From: Compostibacter hankyongensis
GTDB taxonomy: Bacteria; Bacteroidota; Bacteroidia; Chitinophagales; Chitinophagaceae
DNA: 64,000 nt
Assembly: GCF_039541075.1 (NCBI RefSeq)
Contig: NZ_BAABFN010000005.1
Span: forward strand, 1-64,000
Direction: 5' to 3'
Positions 17,287 to 26,670 of the stretch are shown here, one piece after another (within the stretch, counting starts at the first letter, position 1; each line of letters opens with the position of its first letter). A model generated the notes under the pieces. The model was not told the DNA's origin, searched no databases, and saw nothing but the letters and a program-made list of their open reading frames with translations. Made by a program: the position numbers and the translations under genes.

Positions 17287-19890
17287 CTATTCGACAGGAG
17301 CCTCCATCACCTTTTGCAGGGCGGACGGCAGCAGCAACAGGTCAAAATGATGGTCATATACCAGGTATTTATTCTCCCATACGGGGTCAAATTTTTCCTT
17401 AAAGTTGCGCAGACCCCGGTAATGTGCGAAACGCCTGATTTTCTCATAGGCAAATTTAAGGGTCCGTTCCTGCATATTTTTGGGCGCTTCGATACCGGAC
17501 ATGGGCGCCATGCCCATGTTCAGGTAGTGGTAGCCTTTTTCACGACAGTAATCAATGAGCCCGACCATCAGATAATCCAGACAGCCGGCATATTCATCGG
17601 GCAGTTTACGGATCAGGTCGTACCGCACTTCCAGCGGCCGGCCATCCGGTACCAGGTTCAGGAAGGCTACGATCCGGCCGTCCGGCGCTTCCAGTAAAAA
17701 GGTTACCTGCTGCTTCAGCTCCGCTTCGAGGAACATGCCCTGGGAAAAGATCATTTCCGTACGGTTGAGATGCTGCAGCCAATCCTCAGATACCGCCTTC
17801 ATCTGCTGCAGAATATTGGCGGGTACCGGCGGCTCCAGGATCTTCAGACTATACCCTCTTTTCACCAGATAGTTCCGGGCGGTGCGCAGATTCTGGCGGC
17901 GCTTACCCTCCAGGGTAAACGCCCGGACATCCACAATGGCTTCCTGTCCAATAAGCAGGGCATGTCTTTTCCGCTCCCCGAAAAGCGGCAGCCGCTGTTC
18001 ATCGATGCGGTACCAGGCCGTACGAAGGCCATGCTCGTGGCAGTGCCGTTCAAAATCATCCATGATACGGGATATCGACGAGGGGTCCGGCGGGCAAACC
18101 GGCATGCCCAGCGTTATGGCAAAGTCGTTCGCTACCTTATAAGATACAAATCCTTCTGTCCGGGGCGAAGTGAAGATGAGCTTGTCCGGATAGATTTTGA
18201 AATATTCCACGGCAGAACTGCCGTATTGCTGTACCATAGACCGCGCGTAAGCAAACTGCGCTTCTTCCCCGCTGCCGCTGCGGCGGTATACCAACGGGCG
18301 TATCAGGGTATAGAACAGAAAGCCCAGGGAGCCGACACCCATGACATTGATCACACGAAGGAACCCTTTTGCGAACCGGGTATGGGGGACAAGTCCGCTG
18401 TCCAGCAACACAAACTCCTGCAGCGTATATCCCAGTGAACGGGAAAAGCCGAAGTCTATGCCAAAATGGACTTTATCGAGGAAATAAAAGCCCGTCACTC
18501 CAAAAACAAGGGAAGCCAACAGAATCAGCAGCGCTATCTTTATCCCCGCCGTGATCCGTTTCCGGCTGCTTTTTACCGGATACTGACTGCGGGTACCCAT
18601 GAGCACAACTGCCACCAACGCGGTGAATATGGCCTCTTCATAATCTATCGCCTTAAAAATATGACCCACCATAGATAACAACGACACCAACAGGGCAATG
18701 ACCCATGCCGCGCGAAGTCCACGCAGCAGGAATGCTGCGGTAACTACCAGCACTACGCCCGCAGCGATAACAAAATCATTGGAGGCATGAATGGTCCCTA
18801 TCGGCAGGTACGACCGGATCAGCCGCATCCGCCAGTGTACGACAGGCGAAAGACCCGAAACAAGGTTGACAAGACCCAGTATAAAAATCATCACCGCCGG
18901 AAAGATGCGCAGCAACAGGTTGCCCCGGCTCAGCAGAAAACTGACCAGGCCGGCCAGCACAAGCAGCCAGAAGCTGAAACAGCGGTATAGCAGGGTCACC
19001 GAAGCCGCTCCTGCCGCATCAAAGCCATACAGCGTAAGAATGTAGATCAGGGCCAGCTCTATCACCCCGATGCCTTTCAAAAAAGGCGACAGGACAAGAA
19101 ATAAAGTAGCTACCGTATAGCCGAGCAACGCAGCCTGGAGAGATATTGCCGGCGACAGGGCCTGCATGGCGGCAAACAGCTGCAGTATGCCCGTACCCTC
19201 TATGAGCAGGGAAACAGCCAGCGCAAGCCATACCCTGCTCCCCACGATCCGTTGCACGCTGATCTCTGAAAGAATGAGCTCCAGGCCGGGGGAAAGGGCG
19301 CCCAGCCGCCTGAACCACCAGCCCTTTTTATAAATGGAAAGCGTGATCCATCCGAGCAGAAATGTTAACGCCAGCAAGATCAGCAGGGAATATACTTCCT
19401 TGCCGGCTACTCCCTTGTCCAGGATCAGAAAAAAGATCACCGGCAGTCCCACGAGCGACAACGAGGCAATCCCCAACGCAACGAAAAGGTATGAGGCCAA
19501 TCCCGTTTTAGTATGACTTACGCCTTGCCGCGCCGTGATGGAGGTAAAGAAGGCCTGCGAGGTAACCCCGCCCGCCGGCAAAAATATACCGATCAGGTTA
19601 CGCTTGAGAAAAAGCTCGACAGCACTTTTAAAGGAAATCCGCGCCTGGACGGCGGAAAAGCAGGCCATATACATGAACGCCTGCAGGGCAATATAGCACA
19701 GCCCGAGCAACGTGCCGGACAGCAGCCATACAGGACGGGCATGCTGTAATGTCGCCGGCATGCGGGCCAGCTCTGCCCGCTGTTCGCGAAAGAAATAAAA
19801 CCCGATTAGCAGGAAGAGAACGGATAGTATTTCCCGCCAGTAAAAATAATCACGGCCGTTCTTCTTTTTTATCCATCCCAAAAAGGACAT
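17287..19890 (-). CDS. mprF: MprF-like phospholipid aminoacyltransferase/flippase
   Basis: Bifunctional membrane protein of 867 residues, the normal MprF length. The N-terminal two thirds contain about 14 hydrophobic segments, including the flippase-domain region IGIFLPAGGVTSQAFFTSITARQG, and the C-terminal third (from about 530) is the soluble DUF2156/LPG-synthase domain, with ANDFAITLGMPVCPP, RTARNYLVKRGY and YLNMGMAPMSGI followed by KFAYEKIRRFAHYRGLRNFKEKFDP. Such proteins move an amino acid from aminoacyl-tRNA to a membrane lipid and flip the product. In Bacteroidota the acceptor and amino acid are not safely predicted. It follows aroC by 56 bp and is itself followed by a VirJ-like hydrolase. 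Confidence 0.88.
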   Translation of the reverse strand: MSFLGWIKKKNGRDYFYWREILSVLFLLIGFYFFREQRAELARMPATLQHARPVWLLSGTLLGLCYIALQAFMYMACFSAVQARISFKSAVELFLKRNLIGIFLPAGGVTSQAFFTSITARQGVSHTKTGLASYLFVALGIASLSLVGLPVIFFLILDKGVAGKEVYSLLILLALTFLLGWITLSIYKKGWWFRRLGALSPGLELILSEISVQRIVGSRVWLALAVSLLIEGTGILQLFAAMQALSPAISLQAALLGYTVATLFLVLSPFLKGIGVIELALIYILTLYGFDAAGAASVTLLYRCFSFWLLVLAGLVSFLLSRGNLLLRIFPAVMIFILGLVNLVSGLSPVVHWRMRLIRSYLPIGTIHASNDFVIAAGVVLVVTAAFLLRGLRAAWVIALLVSLLSMVGHIFKAIDYEEAIFTALVAVVLMGTRSQYPVKSSRKRITAGIKIALLILLASLVFGVTGFYFLDKVHFGIDFGFSRSLGYTLQEFVLLDSGLVPHTRFAKGFLRVINVMGVGSLGFLFYTLIRPLVYRRSGSGEEAQFAYARSMVQQYGSSAVEYFKIYPDKLIFTSPRTEGFVSYKVANDFAITLGMPVCPPDPSSISRIMDDFERHCHEHGLRTAWYRIDEQRLPLFGERKRHALLIGQEAIVDVRAFTLEGKRRQNLRTARNYLVKRGYSLKILEPPVPANILQQMKAVSEDWLQHLNRTEMIFSQGMFLEAELKQQVTFLLEAPDGRIVAFLNLVPDGRPLEVRYDLIRKLPDEYAGCLDYLMVGLIDYCREKGYHYLNMGMAPMSGIEAPKNMQERTLKFAYEKIRRFAHYRGLRNFKEKFDPVWENKYLVYDHHFDLLLLPSALQKVMEAPVE

Positions 19891-19946
19891 GATATAGCAG
19901 TTGGGTTTTTTTCAGTACTGCCCCCGGCCGCCCATATATAGCGGGT

Positions 19947-20960
19947 TCACGCATCGTCCCAGATCCGGGGACGCTGCTGTTCGATCAGCAGCAGGTCGGC
20001 GAGGACGATGGCGGTCACGGCTTCCAGGATGACCGGAGCCCGGAGCGCCACACAAAGATCGTGTCGCCCCTTCACCGAAAAGTCCTCTATGCGGTCGGTT
20101 TCCCGGTTCCAGGTATGCTGCAGCTTCGGGGTGGAGGAAGTAGGCTTTACGGCGATACGGAAGACCAGCTCATTCCCGTTGGTGATACCGCCTACGATAC
20201 CGCCGGCATGGTTGGTCCGCGTTTTCCCGCTGGCATCTTCTATGGCGTCATTATGCTCGGAACCAAACATACGGGCGGCGGCAAAGCCGGTCCCGAATTC
20301 GATGCCCCGCACGGCAGGGATGGCAAATACGGCATGGGCCAGCAGGGATTCGGCGCTGTCAAAAAAAGGTTCTCCCAATCCTATGGGCAATCCTTTTACA
20401 CGGCACTCGAGGATGCCGCCCACGGAATCTTTGGCGTCGATGGCTTTTTGTAATCCTTTTTCAGGATCGGCCTCCCCGCCCACCTCTGTCAGGACCGCCT
20501 CTACGGTAACCGCTTCGTCAGCCGGTCCCCGGAGCAGCTTTTTTGCGATCGCTCCCGCCGCTACTATGCCGGTGGTGACGCGGGCGCTGAAATGCCCGCC
20601 TCCGCGGTAATCTTCAAAACCGCCGTACTTATGAGCAGCTACAAAATCGGCATGTCCCGGACGGGGTATGGCGCGCTGCTTTTCATAATCCGCCGAGCGG
20701 GTATTGTTATTTTCAAAAAGAATGGTAAGGGGCGAGCCCGTGGTATGATCGTTGAATAGTCCCGAGCTGAAGACCGGCAGATCGGCTTCCTTACGCGGAG
20801 TAGTGCCTTTTGCACCCGGCTTGCGGCGTGCCAGATCGGGTAACAGGTCTTCCGCCGTCAGCGGCATACCCGCCGGACAGCCATCTATCGTTACCCCTAC
20901 ACAGGGGCCATGCGATTCACCGAATACCGATACGCGGAATATCCTTCCAAAACTGTTCAT
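19947..20960 (-). CDS. aroC: chorismate synthase
   Basis: Last step of the shikimate pathway: 5-enolpyruvylshikimate-3-phosphate to chorismate with reduced FMN. At 337 residues it is a little shorter than most AroC proteins, but the signatures are present: GESHGPCVGVTIDGCPAGM at the start, RPGHADFVAAHKYG and DYRGGGHFSARVT in the middle, and RHDLCVALRAPVILEAVTAIVLAD near the end. It lies 59 bp after aroA on the same strand. Confidence 0.95.
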   Translation of the reverse strand: MNSFGRIFRVSVFGESHGPCVGVTIDGCPAGMPLTAEDLLPDLARRKPGAKGTTPRKEADLPVFSSGLFNDHTTGSPLTILFENNNTRSADYEKQRAIPRPGHADFVAAHKYGGFEDYRGGGHFSARVTTGIVAAGAIAKKLLRGPADEAVTVEAVLTEVGGEADPEKGLQKAIDAKDSVGGILECRVKGLPIGLGEPFFDSAESLLAHAVFAIPAVRGIEFGTGFAAARMFGSEHNDAIEDASGKTRTNHAGGIVGGITNGNELVFRIAVKPTSSTPKLQHTWNRETDRIEDFSVKGRHDLCVALRAPVILEAVTAIVLADLLLIEQQRPRIWDDA

Positions 20961-21019
20961 TATACGATTGCTTAAAGGTTCGAGCCTGCCGGCAAAACCG
21001 TTTCCGGCATTTCCCCTTC

Positions 21020-22285
21020 TCAGGGATGATCCACCATGCCTCCTATGGCGCCGAGGTGCTGCCAGAATTCGGGATACGATTTATTCACCGCCTCCGCCTC
21101 TTCTATCACCACCGCCCCGTCTGCATTAAGGGCGGCAACGGCACAGGCCATGGCAATGCGGTGGTCGTTATGAGAGAAAAGCGTAGCGCTGCTCATCTGC
21201 GTTCCGCCATGCACCTCCATTTCGTCGCCCTTCAGCGTGATGCGGATGCCCAGCTTCGCGAATTCATCCTGCAGGGTTTTTCCCCGGTTGCTTTCTTTAT
21301 GGGCCAGCCGGCTGACGCCTTTGAGCTTCGTTGTGCCGTTACAGTTAGCAGCCAGGGAGACCAGCGGCGGAAACAGGTCCGGACAGTCGGTGGCATCCAT
21401 TTCAAAGGCATCGAGACGATCCCGGCTAACCGTTATGGTATGATCTCCTTCCTTCACACGGGCTCCGGCGGCATGCAGCGCATCCAGCATAGCTTTGTCG
21501 GACTGGGCCGAAGCAGGATTGAGACCGCTTACTTCCACGTCACCGGCCACGGCGCCGGCAACCAGGAGAAAAGCCGCTCCGCTCCAGTCACCCTCCACTG
21601 TATATTCGGCCGGATGATAGTGCTGCTTCCCGGAAAAAATAAACTGCTCGTAATTCCGGTTTTCCACCTGTACCCCGAAATGCGCCATCAGCTGAAGGGT
21701 CAGGTCAATATAAGGACGGCTCTTCAGGTCCCTGACGGTGATGGTGGTCTTTCCGTCGCCTGCCGCCACGCCGTAAGCCATCAGCAGGCCTGTGAGGAAC
21801 TGCGAGCTCAGGGACCCGTCGATGGTAATATCTTTGGCCTGCAGGGGACCCTGGATACGAATGGGCAGCTTGCCGCCGCGGGTCTGGCAGGATACGTTCA
21901 GCTGAGGCAGGATTTCTTCAAAAAAATCCATAGGCCGCGAGGCGAGGCTGCCTTCGCCCACGATGGTCAGGGCTTTGTTGGACAGCGCCGCAACAGGGGT
22001 GAACATGCGGATGCCCAGACCGGCTTCGCCGCAATGGATCGTTTCGGTGAGGGGCACAATACCTTCGCTGGTGATCTCCACGCGATCCGGAAATTTCCGC
22101 ATAGCGGAACCCAATTTTTCGGCTACATCCAGTGCGGCAAGACTATCGCTGCTCAGCCCCGGATTATGAATAATACTTTTTCCGCCGGCCAGCATGGCAG
22201 CCGCAACAGCCCGCTGCATCGCGCTTTTGGAAGGGCTGGCGGCAATCTTTCCCTTTATGGAAGAAGGTGTGATGGTGACATTCAT
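21020..22285 (-). CDS. aroA: 3-phosphoshikimate 1-carboxyvinyltransferase (EPSP synthase)
   Basis: Transfers enolpyruvate to shikimate 3-phosphate. The 421-residue protein shows the family start SKSAMQRAVAAAMLAGG, the repeated inverse alpha/beta units, and near the end SHNDHRIAMACAVAAL and EAVNKSYPEFWQHL. The usual N-terminal PGxKS is SPSKSAMQR, which is common in Bacteroidota. Note that the fourth block around residue 90 reads GEAGLGIRMFTPVAAL, where many enzymes have GNAGTAMR; the Gly-Leu reading could affect glyphosate behaviour but I cannot test this. Sits between aroB and aroC. Confidence 0.94.
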   Translation of the reverse strand: MNVTITPSSIKGKIAASPSKSAMQRAVAAAMLAGGKSIIHNPGLSSDSLAALDVAEKLGSAMRKFPDRVEITSEGIVPLTETIHCGEAGLGIRMFTPVAALSNKALTIVGEGSLASRPMDFFEEILPQLNVSCQTRGGKLPIRIQGPLQAKDITIDGSLSSQFLTGLLMAYGVAAGDGKTTITVRDLKSRPYIDLTLQLMAHFGVQVENRNYEQFIFSGKQHYHPAEYTVEGDWSGAAFLLVAGAVAGDVEVSGLNPASAQSDKAMLDALHAAGARVKEGDHTITVSRDRLDAFEMDATDCPDLFPPLVSLAANCNGTTKLKGVSRLAHKESNRGKTLQDEFAKLGIRITLKGDEMEVHGGTQMSSATLFSHNDHRIAMACAVAALNADGAVVIEEAEAVNKSYPEFWQHLGAIGGMVDHP

Positions 22286-22306
22286 AAAATACGATTCAAA
22301 GCAAAG

Positions 22307-23332
22307 TTAAAACGATTCCAGTTCCGCTTTCAGCTGCTCCAGCGGTATCGGTACTGTCACCGCCTCCCCGACCTGCTTTAACAGGATGAAATGGATAAAT
22401 TCCTTTTCTCTTTTTTTGTCCATCCGGAGCAGATTATACACTGCTTCCGTGTTGCTGCTGATCTTCACCGGCAGGCCATATGACTCGATCAGCCGTGTGA
22501 TGCGGACGGTGTCGGCCTCCGGAAATCCGTTCAGCCGCTGTGAAAGACGGGAGGCAGCCACCATCCCCATGGCTACTGCTTTTCCATGCGCTATCTGCTC
22601 CAGCTTTTCCACGGCATGACCGATAGTATGACCGAAATTGAGCCAGCGCCGGGAGCCGCTTTCAAATTCATCTTCCTGGACGATACCTGATTTTATCGCC
22701 ACTGAACGTTCCACGAGATAAGACAGTATCTCTGGATCGCCTGAAAGCGCCTGATCGCGCTTCTGCTCCAGGAAGTCAAAAAGCGAAGCATCCTGGATAC
22801 AGGCATATTTGATCACCTCGGCAAATCCGTTGTGCCACTCGTCTTCCGGAAGGGTCCTGAGCAGGTCATAATCAAACAGGATAAAGACCGGCTGCCGGAT
22901 TATGCCCAGCATATTTTTATAACGGCCGTAGTTGATACCGTTTTTTCCGCCGATGCTGGCATCCACCTGCGCCAGCAGGGTGGTGGGCACAAAAGCAAAC
23001 GGAACGCCGCGCATATACACGCTGGCCACAAATCCGGTCAGGTCGGTGACGACTCCGCCTCCGATGCCGATCAGCATGGTTTTCCGGTCTGCTTCCAGCC
23101 GGATCAGCGCATCGACGATCTCCTGGAACACTTTGAGATCCTTGTATTCCTCTCCGGAGGGTATGGTCACTTTTTGCCATCCTTCCAGCTTGTCTCCGTG
23201 CAGCCTGTTGACATTTTCATCGATCAGCAGCAGGGAGCGCTGCGGATCGGCATATTGCTTTAATTGTGCAATGCTTTCGCCCAGGTAGTAATCCACCGCC
23301 TGCTGCGAAAATTTATATTGCTGTGCGCGCAT
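22307..23332 (-). CDS. aroB: 3-dehydroquinate synthase
   Basis: Cyclises DAHP to 3-dehydroquinate using NAD and a divalent metal. The 341-residue protein has the NAD-binding GIGGGVVTDLTGFVASVYMRG, the phosphate-binding FVPTTLLAQVDASIGGKNGIN and the metal ligands in AEVIKYACI and NFGHTIGHAVEKL. It starts 50 bp after the DAHP synthase/chorismate mutase gene and ends 21 bp before aroA, consistent with cotranscription. Confidence 0.95.
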   Translation of the reverse strand: MRAQQYKFSQQAVDYYLGESIAQLKQYADPQRSLLLIDENVNRLHGDKLEGWQKVTIPSGEEYKDLKVFQEIVDALIRLEADRKTMLIGIGGGVVTDLTGFVASVYMRGVPFAFVPTTLLAQVDASIGGKNGINYGRYKNMLGIIRQPVFILFDYDLLRTLPEDEWHNGFAEVIKYACIQDASLFDFLEQKRDQALSGDPEILSYLVERSVAIKSGIVQEDEFESGSRRWLNFGHTIGHAVEKLEQIAHGKAVAMGMVAASRLSQRLNGFPEADTVRITRLIESYGLPVKISSNTEAVYNLLRMDKKREKEFIHFILLKQVGEAVTVPIPLEQLKAELESF

Positions 23333-23382
23333 CTCCGTCAGGGGTTAGGTATTAAAAGTAAATAAATCAGCCGGAAGACGGC

Positions 23383-24477
23383 TTAGCCCCTGTCTTCGTT
23401 CATAACCCTGTTCTGCCGGTTGATGGATTCGAGGTGCACGGCGTCCATGTATTTCAGAATAAAATCCTTCGTCAGCCCCAGCTTCTCGCCTTTCTTAATG
23501 CTTTTTTCCAGGATGTCGTTCCAGCGGTTGGTCTGCAGGATGGTGATATTGTTATCCCTCTTGTACAACCCTATCTGTGCGGATATCTTCATCCTGTTTC
23601 CCAGTAAGGTCAGCAGCTCATCGTCGATGTGGTTGATCTGTTCCCGGAATTTCTCCAGGGCCGAGACAAACTCTTCCCTTTCCGTGGTTTCCTGCCGCCA
23701 TACGATGGCATCCAGCAGCTGGCCCAGGGCTTCCGGCGTGATCTGCTGCTTGGCATCGCTCCAGGCATTGTCCGGATCGATATGGGTTTCCAGCATTATC
23801 CCGTCATAATCCAGGTCGATCGCCTTTTGGGCGATCTCGAGGAGGTTATCCCGCCGGCCGCTGATGTGGCTGGGATCGCAGATAAGGGGCAGCTCCGGCA
23901 TCCGGCGCTTCAGCTCGATGGGCAGGTGCCACATGGGGGCGTTCCTGAATTCGGTATTGCCATAGTTGGAGAAACCGCGGTGTATGGCGCCGATCTGCTT
24001 GAGGCCGACCTTGGCCATGCGTTCGATACCGCCCAGCCAAAGCTCGATATCGGGGTTGATCGGGTTTTTGACCAGGATGGGAATGTCTACCCCGCGCAGC
24101 GCATCGGCCACTTCCTGCACGGAAAAAGGATTAACGGTAGTGCGGGCTCCGATCCAGAGAATGTCCACTCCGTATTTCAGGCTGTCTTCCACATGCTTGG
24201 CCGTGGCTACCTCTACCGTCAGGGGAAGACCCGATATCTCCTTGGCCTTTTTCAGCCATGCCAGCCCTTCCGTTCCGATCCCCTCAAACATGCCGGGTTT
24301 GGTACGGGGTTTCCATATGCCGGCGCGGAGCATGTCCACCTTGCCGGTCTTTGCCAGCCGGATGGCCGTCTCCAGCACCTGCAGCTCAGTTTCTGCGCTG
24401 CAGGGACCGGAAATCACCACCGGTTGCTTGTTTTTCAGTTTCTGCCAGATCGACTGGGCAGTTGCTACTTGTTCCAT
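23383..24477 (-). CDS. bifunctional DAHP synthase / chorismate mutase (type II CM)
   Basis: A two-domain enzyme linking entry of the pathway to the Phe/Tyr branch. Residues 1-260 form a KdsA-like (type I-beta) DAHP synthase: VVISGPCSAETELQVLETA, MLRAGIWKPRTKPG, WIGARTTVNPF, PLICDPSHISG. Residues about 270-360 are an AroQ-class helical chorismate mutase (FREQINHIDDELLTLLGNRMKISAQIG). The fusion is characteristic of Bacteroidota; the mutase domain can confer feedback control on the synthase in related proteins. It lies between tyrA and aroB. Confidence 0.95.
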   Translation of the reverse strand: MEQVATAQSIWQKLKNKQPVVISGPCSAETELQVLETAIRLAKTGKVDMLRAGIWKPRTKPGMFEGIGTEGLAWLKKAKEISGLPLTVEVATAKHVEDSLKYGVDILWIGARTTVNPFSVQEVADALRGVDIPILVKNPINPDIELWLGGIERMAKVGLKQIGAIHRGFSNYGNTEFRNAPMWHLPIELKRRMPELPLICDPSHISGRRDNLLEIAQKAIDLDYDGIMLETHIDPDNAWSDAKQQITPEALGQLLDAIVWRQETTEREEFVSALEKFREQINHIDDELLTLLGNRMKISAQIGLYKRDNNITILQTNRWNDILEKSIKKGEKLGLTKDFILKYMDAVHLESINRQNRVMNEDRG

Positions 24478-24510
24478 TGCGTTAAAGTTAAGAAGTATTT
24501 AATGAACGAT

Positions 24511-25350
24511 TTATTTCAATATCCTGCGGATAGCATTCGACTGCTGTATCAGCTCATAAAATGTTTCATAATCCCCGTCGGTCAGCACCTGTTCAAACCG
24601 TTTCAGCTGGTGGATATGCTCATGCAAAACGTCCAGCACGTTCTTGCGGTTCTGTTTAAAGATCGGCACCCACATATCCGGCGAGCTCTTGGCCAGCCTT
24701 ACGGTAGAGGCAAATCCGCCGCCGGCCAGCTCAAAGATGGCGGCTTCCTCCTTCTCCTTTTCCAGCACCGTCAGGGCCAGGGCGAAGGAAGTAATATGGG
24801 AGATATGGGAGACATAGGCCGCATGCAGATCATGGGCAACCGCATCCATGTATACGACCCGCATGCCCAGCGTTTCGTACAGCCGCTTCACCAGCTCCAC
24901 CGCATCGGCATCGCTGTCCGCCGTATCGCAAAGCACGCAGCATTTCCCTTCGAACAGCTCGTGTACCGCCGCTTCCGGACCGGAATATTCCGTGCCGGCC
25001 ATCGGGTGCGTAGCGACCAGTCGCCCCCGCCGGGGATGCTGCTTTATCTTTTGCAGGAACTGCTCTTTGGTCGAGCCCACCTCCACGACCACCTGCTCCG
25101 TTACCGCATCCAGCACCTGCGGCAGCACCGTGATCAGGGCATCCACCGGGATAGCCAGTATCACCACGGAACTTGCCGCCACCGCCTGATCCAGCGGCAT
25201 GGCTTCATCGATCAGACCCAGCTCCAGCGCCTTCTCCAGGTGCGCCCGATCGGCGTCCACCCCGATGATGCGATGCGCAAATCCTTTCTCCTTCAGCGAA
25301 AGCGCCATGGAACCGCCTATCAGACCCGTGCCGACAACTGTGATGGTCAT
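24511..25350 (-). CDS. tyrA: prephenate dehydrogenase
   Basis: Oxidative decarboxylation of prephenate to 4-hydroxyphenylpyruvate, the tyrosine branch. The 279-residue protein has the NAD motif VVGTGLIGGSMALSL at the N-terminus, the catalytic His in LVATHPMAGTEYSG, and SHISHITSFALAL in the helical C-domain. There is no ACT domain, so feedback control by Tyr must act elsewhere if at all. It overlaps the preceding aminotransferase gene by four bases (ATGA), implying translational coupling. Confidence 0.93.
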   Translation of the reverse strand: MTITVVGTGLIGGSMALSLKEKGFAHRIIGVDADRAHLEKALELGLIDEAMPLDQAVAASSVVILAIPVDALITVLPQVLDAVTEQVVVEVGSTKEQFLQKIKQHPRRGRLVATHPMAGTEYSGPEAAVHELFEGKCCVLCDTADSDADAVELVKRLYETLGMRVVYMDAVAHDLHAAYVSHISHITSFALALTVLEKEKEEAAIFELAGGGFASTVRLAKSSPDMWVPIFKQNRKNVLDVLHEHIHQLKRFEQVLTDGDYETFYELIQQSNAIRRILK

Positions 25351-26552
25351 ACCTCTTTTTGTTGATGATCGTTTTTATCCGGGGAACCCTGATGCAGTTT
25401 TTCCCGTATCCTCCGGGTAGCTTCCTGCAGCGTCTCCGAGGGACAGCACAAACTTATTCTTATATAATCGTTTCCGTTAGTTCCAAAAATGCCGCCGGGT
25501 GTAACAAACACATCTGCCTGGTACAGCAGCTCGTCGCTGAGGGCATACCCGTCTGCATAGTGTTCCGGCACGCGCGCCCATACAAACAGGCCGCTCTGAC
25601 CCTTATCGTAACAGCAGTCCAGGTTGTCCAGCAGCGCATAGGCCTGCGTACGCCTTGCAGCGTACATCTCGTTCAGCGAGCGGTACCATTGCTCATCCAG
25701 CCCAAGCGCTTTCGCGGCGGCCAGCTGCAGCGGCAGGAACATGCCCGAGTCCATGTTGCTTTTAAAGCGAAGCACTTCTGCCAGCAGATCGCTCCGCCCC
25801 CCGATCATCCCGATACGCCATCCGGCCATGTTGTGTGACTTGCTCAGGGAATTCAGCTCCAGGGCCACATCCTTCGCCCCTTCTACGGCAAGCAGACTCG
25901 CCGGCTGCTCATTCAGGATAAAGCTGTAGGGATTGTCATGGCAAAGCAGGATATCGTGTTCCCGGGCAAACGCCACCAGTTCGGCAAAAAACGATTTATC
26001 CGCTCTCGCTCCCGTAGGCATATGAGGATAGTTCACCCACATCAGCTTCACCCGGCTCAGGTCCTGCGCAGCCAGCGCTTTCAGGTCAGGCAGCCACCCG
26101 TTTTCCTCCCGCAGATCGTAATCCACACATACCGCACCGGTCAGCTGCACCGCGGAGCGATAGGTGGGGTAGCCCGGGTTGGGCACCAGCACCTCGTCAC
26201 CCTCATCCAGGAAGGTCATGCAGATATGCATAATGCCTTCCTTGGAGCCGATCAGGGGAAGGATCTCGGTCTCCGGATCCAGATCCACTCCGTAGTACTT
26301 CTGATACCAGCCGGCAAACGCCTGCCGCAGGGCGGGAGCGCCTTTGTAGCTCTGGTAGGCGTGGTTGCCGGGCTCAGCGGCGCGGTCCTGCAGCGCCCGG
26401 ATCACACTTTCATGCGGCGGCTGATCCGGGCTGCCTATGCCCAGGTTGATGATGGGCTTGCCCTGTTTCTTCAGGGTATCGATCTCCCGCAGCTTACGCG
26501 AAAAGTAATACTCCGAGGTGTGTTGCAGCCGTTTTGCTACCGAAGGATTCAT
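25347..26552 (-). CDS. PLP-dependent aminotransferase, probably aromatic/prephenate
   Basis: Fold-type I aminotransferase of 401 residues. Motifs: NLGIGSPDQPPHESVI near the start, NPGYPTYR, WVNYPHMPTGARAD, and the PLP-binding Lys in LNSLSKSHNMAGWRIG, with the final substrate Arg in YIRISLC. It resembles the DapL/AspC-type class, so an alternative is diaminopimelate or aspartate transamination. Its place between pheA and tyrA, with a 4-bp overlap with tyrA, argues for transamination of phenylpyruvate/4-hydroxyphenylpyruvate. A 212-bp gap holding repeats separates it from pheA. Confidence 0.85.
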   Translation of the reverse strand: MNPSVAKRLQHTSEYYFSRKLREIDTLKKQGKPIINLGIGSPDQPPHESVIRALQDRAAEPGNHAYQSYKGAPALRQAFAGWYQKYYGVDLDPETEILPLIGSKEGIMHICMTFLDEGDEVLVPNPGYPTYRSAVQLTGAVCVDYDLREENGWLPDLKALAAQDLSRVKLMWVNYPHMPTGARADKSFFAELVAFAREHDILLCHDNPYSFILNEQPASLLAVEGAKDVALELNSLSKSHNMAGWRIGMIGGRSDLLAEVLRFKSNMDSGMFLPLQLAAAKALGLDEQWYRSLNEMYAARRTQAYALLDNLDCCYDKGQSGLFVWARVPEHYADGYALSDELLYQADVFVTPGGIFGTNGNDYIRISLCCPSETLQEATRRIREKLHQGSPDKNDHQQKEV

Positions 26553-26572
26553 CTTGCTTGATTTGATAATAA

Positions 26573-26612
26573 TTTACTTCGCGCATTATGATTTCTTAGT
26601 GGTCTCAGCGAA
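26573..26612. repeat. dispersed 40-bp intergenic repeat, copy B
   Basis: Close match to 17149-17188. Read on the minus strand, both have TTGAGACC or CTGAGACC, then TAA, then ATCATA(A/G)TGCGCGA and end about 20 bases before the start codon of a minus-strand gene. Meaning unknown. Confidence 0.45.
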
Positions 26613-26670
26613 GGCTTTGCCTTTGATGATTTATTTATTCAACCGCACCCCTTAAATTTAAACGTATTCT

